Positions 33,595-42,635 of a DNA stretch of 64,000 nucleotides are shown piece after piece. Every line of letters starts with the position of its first letter. Position 1 is the first letter of the stretch. Position numbers and translations under genes: made by a program. Origin of the DNA: JANQPX01 sp041398025 (GTDB lineage Bacteria; Pseudomonadota; Alphaproteobacteria; Geminicoccales; Geminicoccaceae); the NCBI GenBank assembly GCA_041398025.1, contig JAWKVM010000038.1:1-64000 (forward strand), written 5' to 3'. The notes under the pieces were generated by a model. It did no database searches and was not told the origin of the DNA. It was given only the letters and a program-made list of their open reading frames with translations.

Positions 33595-34086
33595 ATGACC
33601 AAGCCACAGACGATCTCGCCCTGCCTCTGGTTCGACGGCCGGGCGGAGGAGACGGCGGCCTTCTACGCCTCGGTCTTTCCGGATGCCCGGATCGACCATG
33701 TGTGGAAAAGCGCCATCGACACGCCGGGCGCCAAGGAGGGCGAGGTGATCCTGGTCGAGTTCACGATCGCCGGCCAGAGCTACCAGGCGCTGAATGGCGG
33801 GCCGCACGACCCGTTCAACGATGCGATCTCGCTATCGGTGCGCTGCAAGGATCAGGTCGAGGTCGATCGCTACTGGGAGGCGCTGACCGCCGATGGCGGC
33901 GAGCCCGTGCAGTGCGGCTGGCTGAGGGACAAGTTCGGCGTCCGCTGGCAGATCGTGCCCGAGGTGCTCACGGCGATGATGAAGGACCCGGATCGCGCGA
34001 AGGCGAAACGGGTGATGGCGGCGATGATGGAGATGGTCAAGCTCGACGTCGCCAGGCTCGAGGAGGCCTACGACCGGACCGCCTGA
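33595..34086 (+). CDS. PhnB-like VOC protein (3-dmu-9-3-mt family)
   Basis: A 163-residue protein: KPQTISPCLWFDGRAEETAAFYASVFPDARIDHVW, SYQALNGGPHDPFNDAISLSV, YWEALTADGGEPVQCGWLRDKFGVRWQIVPEVL. It is a clear paralogue of 21359-21835 (same LNGGP and CGW..D.(F/W)G..WQI blocks). AGGAGG sits 11 bp before the ATG at 33595. Cytosolic; function unknown. Confidence 0.88.
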   Translation: MTKPQTISPCLWFDGRAEETAAFYASVFPDARIDHVWKSAIDTPGAKEGEVILVEFTIAGQSYQALNGGPHDPFNDAISLSVRCKDQVEVDRYWEALTADGGEPVQCGWLRDKFGVRWQIVPEVLTAMMKDPDRAKAKRVMAAMMEMVKLDVARLEEAYDRTA

Positions 34087-34134
34087 CCGAAATCCGGCGG
34101 GCATTTCAACCAGCAGAGAAAGGGAAACGAGATC

Positions 34135-34488
34135 ATGTCTTATGTCGATGGATTCGTCGCGGCCGTGCCGAGCGCGAATCGCGAAAAGTTCAGGACGCAC
34201 GCCGAGGAGGCGGCCGCGGTGTTCAAGGAGCACGGCGCCATGAAGATCGTCGAATGCTGGGGCGACGACGTCGCCGACGGCGAGGTGACGTCCTTTCCGA
34301 TGGCAGTGAAGAAGAAGGAGGACGAGACCGTGGTGTTTTCCTGGATCCTCTGGCCGTCGAAGGACGTGCGCGAGAAGGCCTGGAAGGCGATCATGGAGGA
34401 CCCGCGCATGCAGCCGGACAGGAACCCGATGCCGTTCGACGGCAAGCGCATGATCTATGGCGGCTTCGAACCGATCGTCGACGTCTAA
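34135..34488 (+). CDS. DUF1428 family protein
   Basis: A 117-residue DUF1428 protein: MSYVDGFVAAVPSANREKFRTHAEEAAAVFKEHGAMKIVECWGDDV, KKKEDETVVFSWILWPSKDVREKAW, PFDGKRMIYGGFEPIVD. Such proteins have a ferredoxin-like dimeric barrel fold and no known reaction; they are common in sigma-factor-linked stress clusters. It lies 48 bp after the PhnB-like gene, probably in the same operon. Confidence 0.9.
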   Translation: MSYVDGFVAAVPSANREKFRTHAEEAAAVFKEHGAMKIVECWGDDVADGEVTSFPMAVKKKEDETVVFSWILWPSKDVREKAWKAIMEDPRMQPDRNPMPFDGKRMIYGGFEPIVDV

Positions 34489-34566
34489 GCAGGCGCCGAC
34501 GCCGCGCGCATGGTCGTCGTTCGACACATCTCGCCGCGGCGAGAGAACAAAGCGGAAGAGACCGTC

Positions 34567-35040
34567 ATGACCGATGATCTCGAAGGCGGATGCGCCTGCG
34601 GCGCGGTGCGCTATCGGCTGGCGAGCGCGCCGATCGTGGTTCACTGCTGCCATTGCCGCTTCTGCCAGCGGATGAGCGGATCGGCCTTTGGCCTGAACGC
34701 GCTGATCGAAAGCGATCGCCTGGCCCTTGTGGGCGAGACCGAGCCGGAGCCGATCATGACGCCCTCGACCCATCCCAGGGGTCAGGTCTGGCGGCGCTGC
34801 CCGCGCTGTCGCGTCGCCGTGTGGAGCGAACATGCCGAGCTCGGGCCGAGCGTTCCGATCATCAATGTCGGAACGCTCGACCGGCCGGAGCGCCTATTGC
34901 CGGACGTGCACTGCTGGACGGCGAGCAAGCATCCCTGGATTCTGCTGCCAGAAGGCGTTCCCGCTTTTGCCGGCGACTACGACACTGATGTGGTGGGGAG
35001 CGAAGACGCCAAGGCGCGTATCGCCGACGCGCTCGCCTGA
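34567..35040 (+). CDS. GFA-type zinc protein (Mss4-like)
   Basis: A 157-residue protein with the GFA/CENP-V zinc fold: GGCACGAVRYRL, VVHCCHCRFCQRMSGSAFG and VWRRCPRCRVAVWSE provide the paired cysteines for two zinc ions. Named after glutathione-dependent formaldehyde-activating enzyme, though that activity is doubtful for most members. Chosen start is the ATG at 34567, after a GAAGAG; the frame extends to 34510. It is the last gene of the operon beginning at 33144. Confidence 0.87.
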   Translation: MTDDLEGGCACGAVRYRLASAPIVVHCCHCRFCQRMSGSAFGLNALIESDRLALVGETEPEPIMTPSTHPRGQVWRRCPRCRVAVWSEHAELGPSVPIINVGTLDRPERLLPDVHCWTASKHPWILLPEGVPAFAGDYDTDVVGSEDAKARIADALA

Positions 35041-35218
35041 CGCGCGATGGGCATACAAAAATGGGAAAACGCTCCCGAGGCAAAAGCGTCGATGCCGCCC
35101 TGCCGGCGGTGTCGGCTTCGAGCCGGTCGTCGACCATGGGGCAACGCCTGCATCGCGATGCTTGGGTCTGATTGGAGCGGCCTGTGAGGTCGAGTGACGC
35201 GACCGAGGAACGACGACG

Positions 35219-36031
35219 ATGCTTTGTCGACGGCCCAGTGCGGTTTTAAGGCCCTTCATCGATCTGGTCTGGGCAACCAACGGCGTCAGCCAAGCACCGC
35301 TCGGCGCCATGCGGGAGTTGGTCTTGCCGACCGGCGCCATGCACGTCGTTTTGCGGCTGGGCGGCGAGCCTCTGCGCATCTTCGCCGATATCGACGAACG
35401 CGACGGATTTTCTGTGGGTTCGTCCATCCTCGGCGGTGTCCGTGCAGCACCCTATTGCAAGAGCATCGCCGATCCGGCGCCGACGGTCGGCGCGATGCTT
35501 CGCCCGGGCGCCGTCGAGCTTCTCTCTTGGGCGCCCGCCCGGGTGCTGGCGGGCGCGCACACCCGGCTCGAGGACCTCTGGCGGCGCGCCGATCTTGCGG
35601 AGTTGCGCGAGCGGCTGGAGGCTACGGCCGACGGTGAGCGGCGCTTGACCGTTCTGGAGACCTTCTTCGCCCGCCGCCTGCCGCGGGTGCGCGGCGTTCA
35701 TCCGCTGGTGGCGCATGCGCTGGCGCGCTTCCGAGCGAGCTTCAGCGTCACGCATGTGGTCAAGGAGAGTGGCTACAGCCATCGCCATCTCGCCCATACG
35801 TTCGATGAGGCGATCGGCATGACACCCAAGATTTACGGCCGGTTGCTGCGCTTCGGCCGTGTTCTCGACCGCTTGAACGCCTCGCCCGGCGCTTCCCTCG
35901 CCGACATCGCGGCGGCCGAAGCCTACGCCGACCAGGCGCATATGAGCCGCGACTTCAAGGCGTTCGCCGGCGTCACGCCCGGACGCTACCGGCGGATCGC
36001 CCCCGCATCCCCGCGCCATGTGCCGATCTGA
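35219..36031 (+). CDS. AraC-family transcriptional regulator
   Basis: A 270-residue regulator with an N-terminal DUF6597-like sensing domain (SAVLRPFIDLVWATNG; AMRELVLPTGAMHVVLRLGG; VGAMLRPGAVELL) and a C-terminal double helix-turn-helix (VTHVVKESGYSHRHLAHTFDEAIGMTPKIYGRLLRFGRVLDRL; LADIAAAEAYADQAHMSRDFKAFAGVTPGRYRR). It lies immediately before the VOC gene at 36125 in the same direction and may regulate it or the preceding operon. Confidence 0.9.
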   Translation: MLCRRPSAVLRPFIDLVWATNGVSQAPLGAMRELVLPTGAMHVVLRLGGEPLRIFADIDERDGFSVGSSILGGVRAAPYCKSIADPAPTVGAMLRPGAVELLSWAPARVLAGAHTRLEDLWRRADLAELRERLEATADGERRLTVLETFFARRLPRVRGVHPLVAHALARFRASFSVTHVVKESGYSHRHLAHTFDEAIGMTPKIYGRLLRFGRVLDRLNASPGASLADIAAAEAYADQAHMSRDFKAFAGVTPGRYRRIAPASPRHVPI

Positions 36032-36124
36032 CGGCGCGGTGCGCTTCGAGGTCAGATTTGTTCAAGACCGCCCAGTGTGATCAGGCGCAGAATGCGGCCA
36101 TACTTGAACGAACGGGAGCCGATC

Positions 36125-36568
36125 ATGTCGATCCACGAAGTTTTCGTCTATCTGCGCGCCAAACATGCCGATGACGCCATCCGCTACTACAAGGAGGTTT
36201 TCGGCGCGACCGAGAAGTTTCGCCTGGTCGAACCGGGCGGGCGCCTTGGCCACGCCGAGCTGCTGTTCGGCGAAACGACCGTCATGATCTCGGACGAATT
36301 TCCCGAGTTCGATATTCATGCGCCCGACCCCGACGCGCCGAGCACCTTCGTCATTCATCTTCACGTCGACGACGCCGATGCTCTGATCGAGAGGGCGGTC
36401 GCGGCCGGCGGCCGATTGATCCGCGCGCCGCAGGACCAATTCTACGGCGAACGCTCCGGCACGATCCGCGATCCGTTCGGTTATGACTGGCTGATCGGCC
36501 ACGCCATTGAGGAGTTCGATCCTGAGGAGATGCAGCGACGCTATGCCGCGATGTTTGAATCGGGCTGA
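36125..36568 (+). CDS. VOC-family glyoxalase-like protein
   Basis: A 147-residue VOC protein: SIHEVFVYLRAKHADDAIRYYKEVFGATEKFRLVEPGGRLGHAELLFGETTVMISDEFPEFD, FVIHLHVDDADALIERAVAAGGRLIRAPQDQFYGERSGTIRDPFGYDWLIGH. It is the PhnB/YjdN-like type with D-PFGYDW near the end. The start at 36125 (after GGGAG) fits the family. It is directly downstream of the AraC-type gene. Confidence 0.88.
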   Translation: MSIHEVFVYLRAKHADDAIRYYKEVFGATEKFRLVEPGGRLGHAELLFGETTVMISDEFPEFDIHAPDPDAPSTFVIHLHVDDADALIERAVAAGGRLIRAPQDQFYGERSGTIRDPFGYDWLIGHAIEEFDPEEMQRRYAAMFESG

Positions 36569-36610
36569 GGACATGGCTATCCCGCAGGCGTGGAAGAATG
36601 AGCTCGCACC

Positions 36611-37805
36611 ATGAAAGCATCGATCGATGATCTGAACGGCTGGCTGATCCACGCGGGGCTGGACGGGCTGGACCAGGCGCATCTGGTTGCCGGCTATTGC
36701 GAGCGCTTGGTCGAGACCGGACTGCCGATCTGGCGCGCCTCGGTGGGCGCCGACACCCTGCACCCGCTGATCGACGCCCAGGGGCATCGCTGGGTCGCCG
36801 GCGAGGGCGTGCTGGAGGAGTTCTTTCCGCGGGTGACCACGCCCGAGCGGTTGGAGCTGTGGCATCGCAGCCCCTGGTACTGGATGATCGAGGAGGATCG
36901 GGACGCGATGCGCCATCGGCTCTCGGACGGCGAGGGCTGCGAACAGTTTCCGCTCCTCGCCGATCTCGCCGGCCAGCGCGGCGTCGACTACTGGGCGCGG
37001 ATCATCTCGTTCGGCGAACGCACCCGGCTCGGCGACTTGCGGGGCTTGGCCCACCTCCTGGACTTCGCGCGATCCGGCCGGCTTCTCGGACGGCGACCTC
37101 GAGCTGATCGAGGCGACGCTTCAACCTTCGCCCTGGCGTTCAAGGCGACCATGTCGGTCGACACCGCGCGCACGGTGGTCGGGACCTATCTCGGCGAGGC
37201 GGACGCCGACGCGCCATTCTCCGCCGACGCGAGATCGATCGGCAAAGTGACGAGCGTGCGCAAGGTGCTGTGGCTCCAGCGACCTTCGGGGTTTCACCAG
37301 GACAGCGGACACCCTGCCGCGGGGCAGCTCCTCGAACTCCTCAACGCGCCTATGCCGACGGCTTCGGTACAGCGTCGATCCACGCCGCGACGAGGAGGTG
37401 CTGAAGTTCATGGGCGACGGCATTCTCGCAATCGGCGGTGAGGCGACCGAGCCTGCCAGCGTGCCCTCGACGCCGCCCTTTCCGCCAGACGAGCGGTCGA
37501 GGCGCTCAACCGAGGCGCGCACCGCCGACAGGCTGCCGACGACGACCTTTTTCCCTTGCCCTACGAAGGCGACGTGCTGTACACGGCAATGTCGGCAACG
37601 GGATCGGCTCGACTTCACCGTGATCGGACCGGCGGTGAACGAGGCCAGCCGCATTCAGGGCCTGCCCGTTCCTCGGTGCAGCCGATCCTGATCTCGGAGA
37701 GCTTCGCCGCGGCCTGCAGCCGCCAGCGGGAGCGCGCGCCTGGTTCTGGTCAGCCGCTGCGCGCCGCGCGGCGTCGATCGTCCCAAGGTATTCACCCTGG
37801 ACTGA
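36611..37805 (+). pseudogene. Class III adenylate cyclase, multiply frameshifted
   Basis: The first ~150 codons (DDLNGWLIHAGLDGLDQAHLVAGYCERLVETGLPIWRASVGADTLHPL) match the N-terminal domain of the intact cyclase at 57989-59239. After ~37080 the frame changes repeatedly, yet cyclase landmarks follow in order: TARTVVGTYLGEADA, VLKFMGDGILAIGG (37398), RLDFTVIGPAVNEASRIQG (~37610) and PKVFTLD-stop at 37805. The region around the first catalytic aspartate is scrambled. At least four frame changes and small deletions are needed, so it is non-functional. Confidence 0.8.
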
Positions 37806-37861
37806 GCGCAGCGAAACGATGGTCTGACACCGGCCTGGGGACGGCAGCCGCGCCAAGGTCA

Positions 37862-38292
37862 GGTCTGCGCCAGTGGATCGGCGATCTCGTCGCCAGCCTC
37901 GCCCGAGAAACTCGACCAGGCAAAAGCCGTGGCCGAAAGGGTCGAGCTGGGCGATGCGCCCCCAGACATGGGACGAACCTCGCCCTCGACCTGGCGCCGG
38001 CCGCTTCGGCTCGGGTCAAGGCGGCGTCGAGATCGGGAACGACGACATCCAGATGCACCGGCATCCAGTGCCGATCGTAGCGACGCCGCTCGGTGGTGGT
38101 CTCGGCCGGCGCCGATGCCTCAGGCAGCCAGGAGAGATAGATCGCCGAGACCGCCGAGCAGCTCCAATCCCGAACGCGCCGAAGCGCCGCCCGACCCAGC
38201 CGAACCTCGCGTAGAACGCGATCGCACGAGATCGTCGACATCGATATTGGCCAGCGGCTCGATCGTGTCGTCTGCCTGCGGAGGCGCGGCAT
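37862..38292 (-). pseudogene. VOC-family protein, frameshifted
   Basis: Across frames on the minus strand one reads LANIDVDDLVR, ARFGWVGRRFGAFGIG, VHLDVVVPDLDAALTRAEAAGA and LDPFGHGFCLVEFLG, the order of landmarks in a ~130-residue VOC protein. The last block is the usual acid-containing C-terminus. Several single-base breaks separate the pieces. An ATG at 38292 may be the original start. Confidence 0.6.
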
Positions 38293-38318
38293 TCCGTCGA
38301 CTCCAGTTCGCGCCTTCA

Positions 38319-38968
38319 CTAGTGTCCTTCGGCCGGGTGAACTCCGCCTCGATGGCGAAGGCGACCAGACGCCCACGCCGAGGAGTGGTGCCGGGGAGGC
38401 GAGGCACGCCGAGGCCCATGCCGAAGGCGGGCTATCGGCAGGCCCTCCGCGGAGAAGCCGATCCTCGAACCTTCGGGGTCCATCGGATGGCCGGCATAGC
38501 CGCCGTTGAAGGTGGCGATGTCTGGGGACCGGCAGGGTCACGCCGTGGAGCGTGAGATCGCCGATGATACGCGCGGTGTCGGGGCCGGTCATCTCGACTG
38601 CGGTCGAGACGAAGACGATCTCGGGGAAGGCGGCGGCATCGAACCACTCAGGCCCGAGCAGCGTCACTGCGGGAAGCCCTCGGGCGGGCTCCGGAAGCTG
38701 GGCGAGCGCGGATCGATGGTCGCTGTCAACCGCGAGCGCCGGATCGGCAGGATCGAGTTCGAGCACAGCGTCGAACGCGCCGAAGCCCGCCGTGTGGTTC
38801 GACATGCCGAGGTGACCCGGAACACGAGGCTCGCATGGGAGGGATCGAGCCGGTAGGTGCCAGCCGGCGGTTCGGCCCGCGGCCGGCGCGGTCTCGGCGC
38901 CGGAGGCCGGCTGCAAGGACCGCAGGCAAGGGCGATGAGGGCGAGAGTGCGGTGAGACGCTGTTTCAC
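38319..38968 (-). pseudogene. YceI-family periplasmic protein, frameshifted
   Basis: Pieces in different frames reconstruct a YceI lipocalin-like protein: a leader-like start at a GTG at 38968 (KQRLTALSP), LGMSNHTAGFGAFDAVLELDPADPAL, LLGPEWFDAAAFPEIVFVSTAVEMTGPDTARIIGDLTLHGVT, then FAIEAEFTRP near 38330. These are the family's core blocks, which bind isoprenoid or amphipathic ligands in the periplasm. At least three frame changes are present. Confidence 0.72.
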
Positions 38969-39035
38969 GGTCGAACTCCGGTCCTTGGTAGGCAGCTCGT
39001 ACAATGGTTGCGGCATTGGGCGCGATCGGCGCGAA

Positions 39036-39485
39036 TCAGCTTCGATCGAGAACGCCCCGGTCCCAGCGGCGCAGGAGAAACAACGCGAGGAGCGCGCCGA
39101 GCACGGGCAGGCCGGCGATGAACAGATGGTTCGCGGGATCGCCCCAGGGGTCGAGCAGCTGGCGCCAGGAGACGGCCACGCTGACCGCGTGCAGAGCGAG
39201 CGCAGCGCCGTAGGCGATGGTGCGGAAAGCGCCGACGAAAAGGCAGAGGGCGATTAGGATCTCGATCGCGCCGAACAGGTAGCCGAGCGCCTCGGGCACG
39301 CTCACTCCATAGAAATAGCCCCAGATCGCCGGGGTGTTCGCCGGCACGACGAACTTCTCGACGCCCCATTGCAGCAGAAAGACGCCGAGGCTGACGCGCA
39401 GCACCAGAAGAGCGCTGCGCAGCGTCTTTGCCAGATCAGGATGCTCGACACCGGCGGTGGTCTCCAGTGCGTCGGATGGGGCCAT
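39036..39485 (-). CDS. DoxX-like membrane protein
   Basis: A 149-residue inner-membrane protein with four helices (SALLVLRVSLGVFLLQWGVEKFV; ALGYLFGAIEILIALCLFVGAF; IAYGAALALHAVSVAVSW; HLFIAGLPVLGALLALFLLRRW). The opening helix with GVFLLQWGVEKF resembles the DoxX/SURF4-like family. Its role is uncertain; relatives take part in thiosulfate oxidation or in redox stress complexes. It follows the SnoaL gene by 25 bp in the same direction, so it probably shares its ECF-type promoter. Confidence 0.82.
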   Translation of the reverse strand: MAPSDALETTAGVEHPDLAKTLRSALLVLRVSLGVFLLQWGVEKFVVPANTPAIWGYFYGVSVPEALGYLFGAIEILIALCLFVGAFRTIAYGAALALHAVSVAVSWRQLLDPWGDPANHLFIAGLPVLGALLALFLLRRWDRGVLDRS

Positions 39486-39510
39486 GGGCTCGCCTCCCGT
39501 TCAAGGTCGT

Positions 39511-39951
39511 CTACGGAACCAGATCGATCGCCGCCTTGTAGCTGCCGTCCATGTAGAAGGGCATGGACTCGTGCTCGTGGACGATCTTCCAATGGCCGTC
39601 AATCTTCCGAAGCCCGAGCGTCGCGCGATACCTGAGATCGACCATCTCGCCGTCGGTCTTGACGCCGGTCATCCGGTTCAGGCTGGCGGCCATGGCGATC
39701 TCGCCGTCGGCCGTGATCCGAAGATCCTTGGCCTCGATGCCGATGGGACCATCCCAGGTCGCGAACCAGCTCTCGAGGTACGTGGCGTCCGGCGGGGCCG
39801 AGCGCAGGGGCGGCGCCAGCGAGAAATTGATGGCGTCGGGAGCGTAGCAGGACATGACGCGTTCCGCGTCCTTGGCGCCGATCGCGCGCCCAAGTTCTTC
39901 GATTGTCTCGTAGATCCGATCCTGCGCGGGGTTCGAGGCCTGGTCAGTCAT
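39511..39951 (-). CDS. SnoaL-like/NTF2-fold protein
   Basis: A 146-residue NTF2-like protein: DRIYETIEELGRAIGAKDAERVMSCYAPDAINFSLAPPL, TYLESWFATWDGPIGIEAKDLRITADGEIAMAASLNRMTGVK, RYRATLGLRKIDGHWKIVHEHESMPFYMDG. The conical barrel pattern and H-EH near the end match SnoaL-like/ketosteroid-isomerase-like proteins of unknown substrate. The promoter motif at 40002-40029 lies 50 bp upstream. Confidence 0.87.
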   Translation of the reverse strand: MTDQASNPAQDRIYETIEELGRAIGAKDAERVMSCYAPDAINFSLAPPLRSAPPDATYLESWFATWDGPIGIEAKDLRITADGEIAMAASLNRMTGVKTDGEMVDLRYRATLGLRKIDGHWKIVHEHESMPFYMDGSYKAAIDLVP

Positions 39952-40001
39952 CTCAACTCTCCTGCTCGCGTTTCCACCTGCGAAATGAGCGTCCGACCAA
40001 A

Positions 40002-40029
40002 GGACGAACGAGACACCGTCAATCCGACA
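40002..40029 (-). promoter_or_regulatory. ECF-type promoter motif, site 4
   Basis: On the minus strand: TGTCGGA (40029-40023), 16 bp ending in TT, CGTCC (40006-40002), 50 bp before the ATG of the SnoaL gene. It is one of the best matches to the shared motif. Confidence 0.72.
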
Positions 40030-40130
40030 GCAATTTGCGATGCTCGAGCGGCAGCAATGGCAGCCAAGCGCTTGATCCGTTCAGACGGCTGAAGCGGCTG
40101 CCTTGACCTGAGAGCGGAAGAGAGCGGCCT

Positions 40131-40769
40131 CTACGATCCCGCGCTCGCTTTCAGCTCGGCGAGGAGATCCTCGATCGAACCCTGCTCGACCACTGCGGCG
40201 AACTCGCTCCGTTTGGTCACCAGGAGGCTGACCCCATCAATCAGAAGATCGATGATCGACAGCGTTCCTTCCACATTGCGCAAGCGCCAGTCCACGGCCG
40301 CCGGCTGGCCTTCGGTGGGTATGATCTTCGAATGCACGATGATGTCTCCCTTGCCGGCGGCCTCGCTGCCGCGAAGCTGGACATGATCGTCCAGCGTTCC
40401 GTCGACGTCTCCAGCCGCGGCGACCAGCTGGCTGGCGAGCGCCCGCGTGATGTAGCCAGGAAAGTGGTCCGCATAGCGCTGCCGCTGCGCAACCGACAAC
40501 TGCCGCCACAGCCTTCCGAGCGCCAGCCGTCCAAGGAGCTCGGTGTCGGCGTTGCGGCCAATGGCCTCACCGATGGCCCGGATGCGCTCTGCGTCGGTCA
40601 GGTCATCTTGCCGAAGGGCTTGCCAGATGTCGTCGACCAGACTTGCGATGATCTTTTCCGCGTCGCTGCCCGGCTGCGCTGCGCCCGCCTGCTGCATCGC
40701 ACGGGCGAGCAAGGGGGCGGCCGCGATGATTTGAACCAAAGAGCGACGAGATATGGAGAAAGAGTTCAT
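40131..40769 (-). CDS. MlaC-family phospholipid-binding protein
   Basis: A 212-residue exported protein: leader MNSFSISRRSLVQIIAAAPLLARAMQQAGAAQ with a twin-arginine-like SRRSL, then the MlaC/Ttg2D core (LVDDIWQALRQDDLTDAERIRAIGEAIGRNADTELLGRLALGRLWRQLSVAQRQRYADHFPGYITRALASQL; GDIIVHSKIIPTEGQPAAVDWRL; IIDLLIDGVSLLVTKRSEFAAVVEQGSIEDLLAELK). MlaC shuttles phospholipids between outer- and inner-membrane complexes. No mlaA/B/D/E/F genes lie nearby, so it is an orphan. Confidence 0.88.
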   Translation of the reverse strand: MNSFSISRRSLVQIIAAAPLLARAMQQAGAAQPGSDAEKIIASLVDDIWQALRQDDLTDAERIRAIGEAIGRNADTELLGRLALGRLWRQLSVAQRQRYADHFPGYITRALASQLVAAAGDVDGTLDDHVQLRGSEAAGKGDIIVHSKIIPTEGQPAAVDWRLRNVEGTLSIIDLLIDGVSLLVTKRSEFAAVVEQGSIEDLLAELKASAGS

Positions 40770-41206
40770 CGGCGCTGTCTCCTGTTAGAGATTCCAGAAA
40801 CATGCGCAACGCCTTGGCGGCGGCAATCCGGCCGCATCGGTCAGTCTTATCGGCTAACGGCTGGCGCCATGAAATGGTTCCGCCAACGATGTGCCTGGAG
40901 AAACGCCAGGCAGCGCTTGTCTCCCTTTGAGGTGATGATTCTGAGGTTTCGCGCAAGTCATCGCCATATGTGGAGCTCTTGAGGATCGAGCCCCGATGTA
41001 CAGGAGCAATTTGCTTTTCCTCATGTGTAGATAGCGAAAAGAAAAGAACAAGGTTCTCATTCGAAGTCAACATGCCGATCTGGGAATAGATCGATCCTAT
41101 TCTTGTTTATCATTACAGAACCCTGGAACGCGGACAGTTGGCGGTCCGCATGATATGGAGGAAGTCCTCCGCAAGCGACCCCGACGAGCCGCGGGGAGTG
41201 ACAACG
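40770..41206. other. Intergenic region, nothing recognised
   Basis: 437 bp between the divergent MlaC and PRC-barrel genes. No open frame, promoter consensus or repeat stands out. It is less GC-rich than its surroundings near 41030-41120. A small RNA cannot be excluded. Confidence 0.35.
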
Positions 41207-41779
41207 ATGCGAACCAAACTCTTGACGACCTCCGCCATTGTGGCCCTGGCGTCGTCCGTGGCCTTTGGCCAGACTGCGGACGAACCGCAAGCGACGCCGA
41301 CGCCGCCCGCCGAGGCGCTTGGTGAACCGGTCGGCGCTGCTGATGCCGGCGCCGTCGAGACCGCGCCCATCGATCCTGGCTCGATCGTCGGCTTGATCGA
41401 GACCCAGGCCGAGGGCCAGCGATTGGCGAGCGAACTGATCGGCAGCGACGTCGCGGACGGCACGGGCGAAGCCGTTGGCGAGGTGACCGACCTGATTCTC
41501 GACGATGAGAATCAGGTGATCGGCGCCGTCATATCGACCGGCGGCTTTCTCGGCATTGGCAAGCATGAGGTGGGCGTGGACATCGCGCAGCTGCAGCGCG
41601 ACCCCGAGTGGGATCTCTACGTCCTCGCCTGGAGCCGCGAGGAGATCGAGGCGGCGCCGGCCTTCCTGACGCTTGCCGAACAGGAAGCGGAGCGCGAGGC
41701 CGAGCTGCTCCGGCAGCAGCAGATGCAGCAGCTCGAGCAACAGCAGGCGCCGGCTGACCCCGGCCAACTTCAGCAGTAA
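41207..41779 (+). CDS. Exported PRC-barrel domain protein
   Basis: A 190-residue protein with a signal peptide (MRTKLLTTSAIVALASSVAFGQ), a proline/alanine-rich linker, one PRC-barrel domain (GQRLASELIGSDVADGTGEAVGEVTDLILDDENQVIGAVISTGGFLGIGKHEVGVDIAQLQ) and a glutamine-rich tail (LRQQQMQQLEQQQ). Periplasmic PRC-barrel proteins are common in alphaproteobacteria and are of unknown function, possibly envelope stress. GGGGAG precedes the ATG at 41207. A strong hairpin follows the stop. Confidence 0.85.
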   Translation: MRTKLLTTSAIVALASSVAFGQTADEPQATPTPPAEALGEPVGAADAGAVETAPIDPGSIVGLIETQAEGQRLASELIGSDVADGTGEAVGEVTDLILDDENQVIGAVISTGGFLGIGKHEVGVDIAQLQRDPEWDLYVLAWSREEIEAAPAFLTLAEQEAEREAELLRQQQMQQLEQQQAPADPGQLQQ

Positions 41780-41787
41780 GTTTTTGG

Positions 41788-41822
41788 GGGCGTGAACGGG
41801 CCCGCGGGGTCCGTTCACGCCC
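41788..41822. terminator. Perfect 12-bp stem hairpin between convergent genes
   Basis: GGGCGTGAACGG (41788-41799) pairs with CCGTTCACGCCC (41811-41822) around an 11-nt loop, 9 bp after the PRC-barrel stop and just past the end of the convergent protease gene. No U-tract follows on either strand, so termination would be of the GC-hairpin type or need Rho. Confidence 0.6.
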
Positions 41823-41828
41823 TTCCGG

Positions 41829-42635
41829 CTAGCGCGCCGCGTCGACGTTCGGGCTCAGCGCGCATTCGGCGATGGCGCCATTTTGGCCCAAAGCGAGGGC
41901 GGCGCAGCCTCGCGCCGGCGTCCCCGCTCCATCGGCGCTCGCGAAGTCCGCATCCTGCCGGGCGTCGGGACCATAGAGCCGGACGATCGCCGCCGCGTCG
42001 GGCGGCTCGAGCTTTGCCAGAGGCCCTGACCTTGGCTCGGGATAGTCATAGCCCATCAACCCGCCGTCTCGGCCGAGGTGATCGAGCCCCAACGCATGGC
42101 CGATCTCGTGGGCCATGACGCGGCGGACATTATAGGTGGCGGGATCGCCGTCGCGGCCGATTTCCCAACGCTCGGTAGGGTCAAGGCAGATCGTCGCCTT
42201 GGTAATCCGGGCGATTCGGTCGCCGCTCCCAGCCTCCTGGAAAATATTGACGAACGCGACGCCTCGGGCGCTGTCCTGAGCGCCGATCACGATGTCGGCC
42301 GCCCCGGCATCCTCGACGTAGCGAAACACGATGTCGGCCCGTTCGGCCCATAGCGCCAAGGCGGCCCGGACTTCGCGCTTGAAGTCCGGCATTTTGATGT
42401 CTGAAAGGTTCAGAGCGACCGAGAGCGGCAGCATGGCGGCGCAGTTGCGGGCGCCTGGGAATGAACGCTTCCGCGTAAGATAGGCATAGACCTCGGCGCC
42501 GGCGCCATAAGCGGATGCGCCCCATTTAACGTGACGGCCATCCAGCCGCAGAAGCCCGCGCACCTCCGCAGCGGTGGAGACGGCGCTGAAACAGGCGACC
42601 ATCAAGAGCAGCAGCCCGGATGCAAACCATCGCAT
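41829..42635 (-). CDS. Exported matrixin-like zinc metalloprotease
   Basis: A 268-residue protein with a signal peptide (MRWFASGLLLLMVACFSAVSTAAE) and the metzincin zinc site HEIGHALGLDH followed by LGRDGGLMGYDYPEP, where the methionine turn is expected. Upstream, EVRAALALWAERADIVFRYVEDAGAADIVIGAQD resembles the matrixin N-terminal subdomain. It should cleave proteins or peptides outside the cytoplasm. The start at 42635 fits the signal peptide; a longer frame goes to 42728. It converges with the PRC-barrel gene. Confidence 0.82.
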   Translation of the reverse strand: MRWFASGLLLLMVACFSAVSTAAEVRGLLRLDGRHVKWGASAYGAGAEVYAYLTRKRSFPGARNCAAMLPLSVALNLSDIKMPDFKREVRAALALWAERADIVFRYVEDAGAADIVIGAQDSARGVAFVNIFQEAGSGDRIARITKATICLDPTERWEIGRDGDPATYNVRRVMAHEIGHALGLDHLGRDGGLMGYDYPEPRSGPLAKLEPPDAAAIVRLYGPDARQDADFASADGAGTPARGCAALALGQNGAIAECALSPNVDAAR

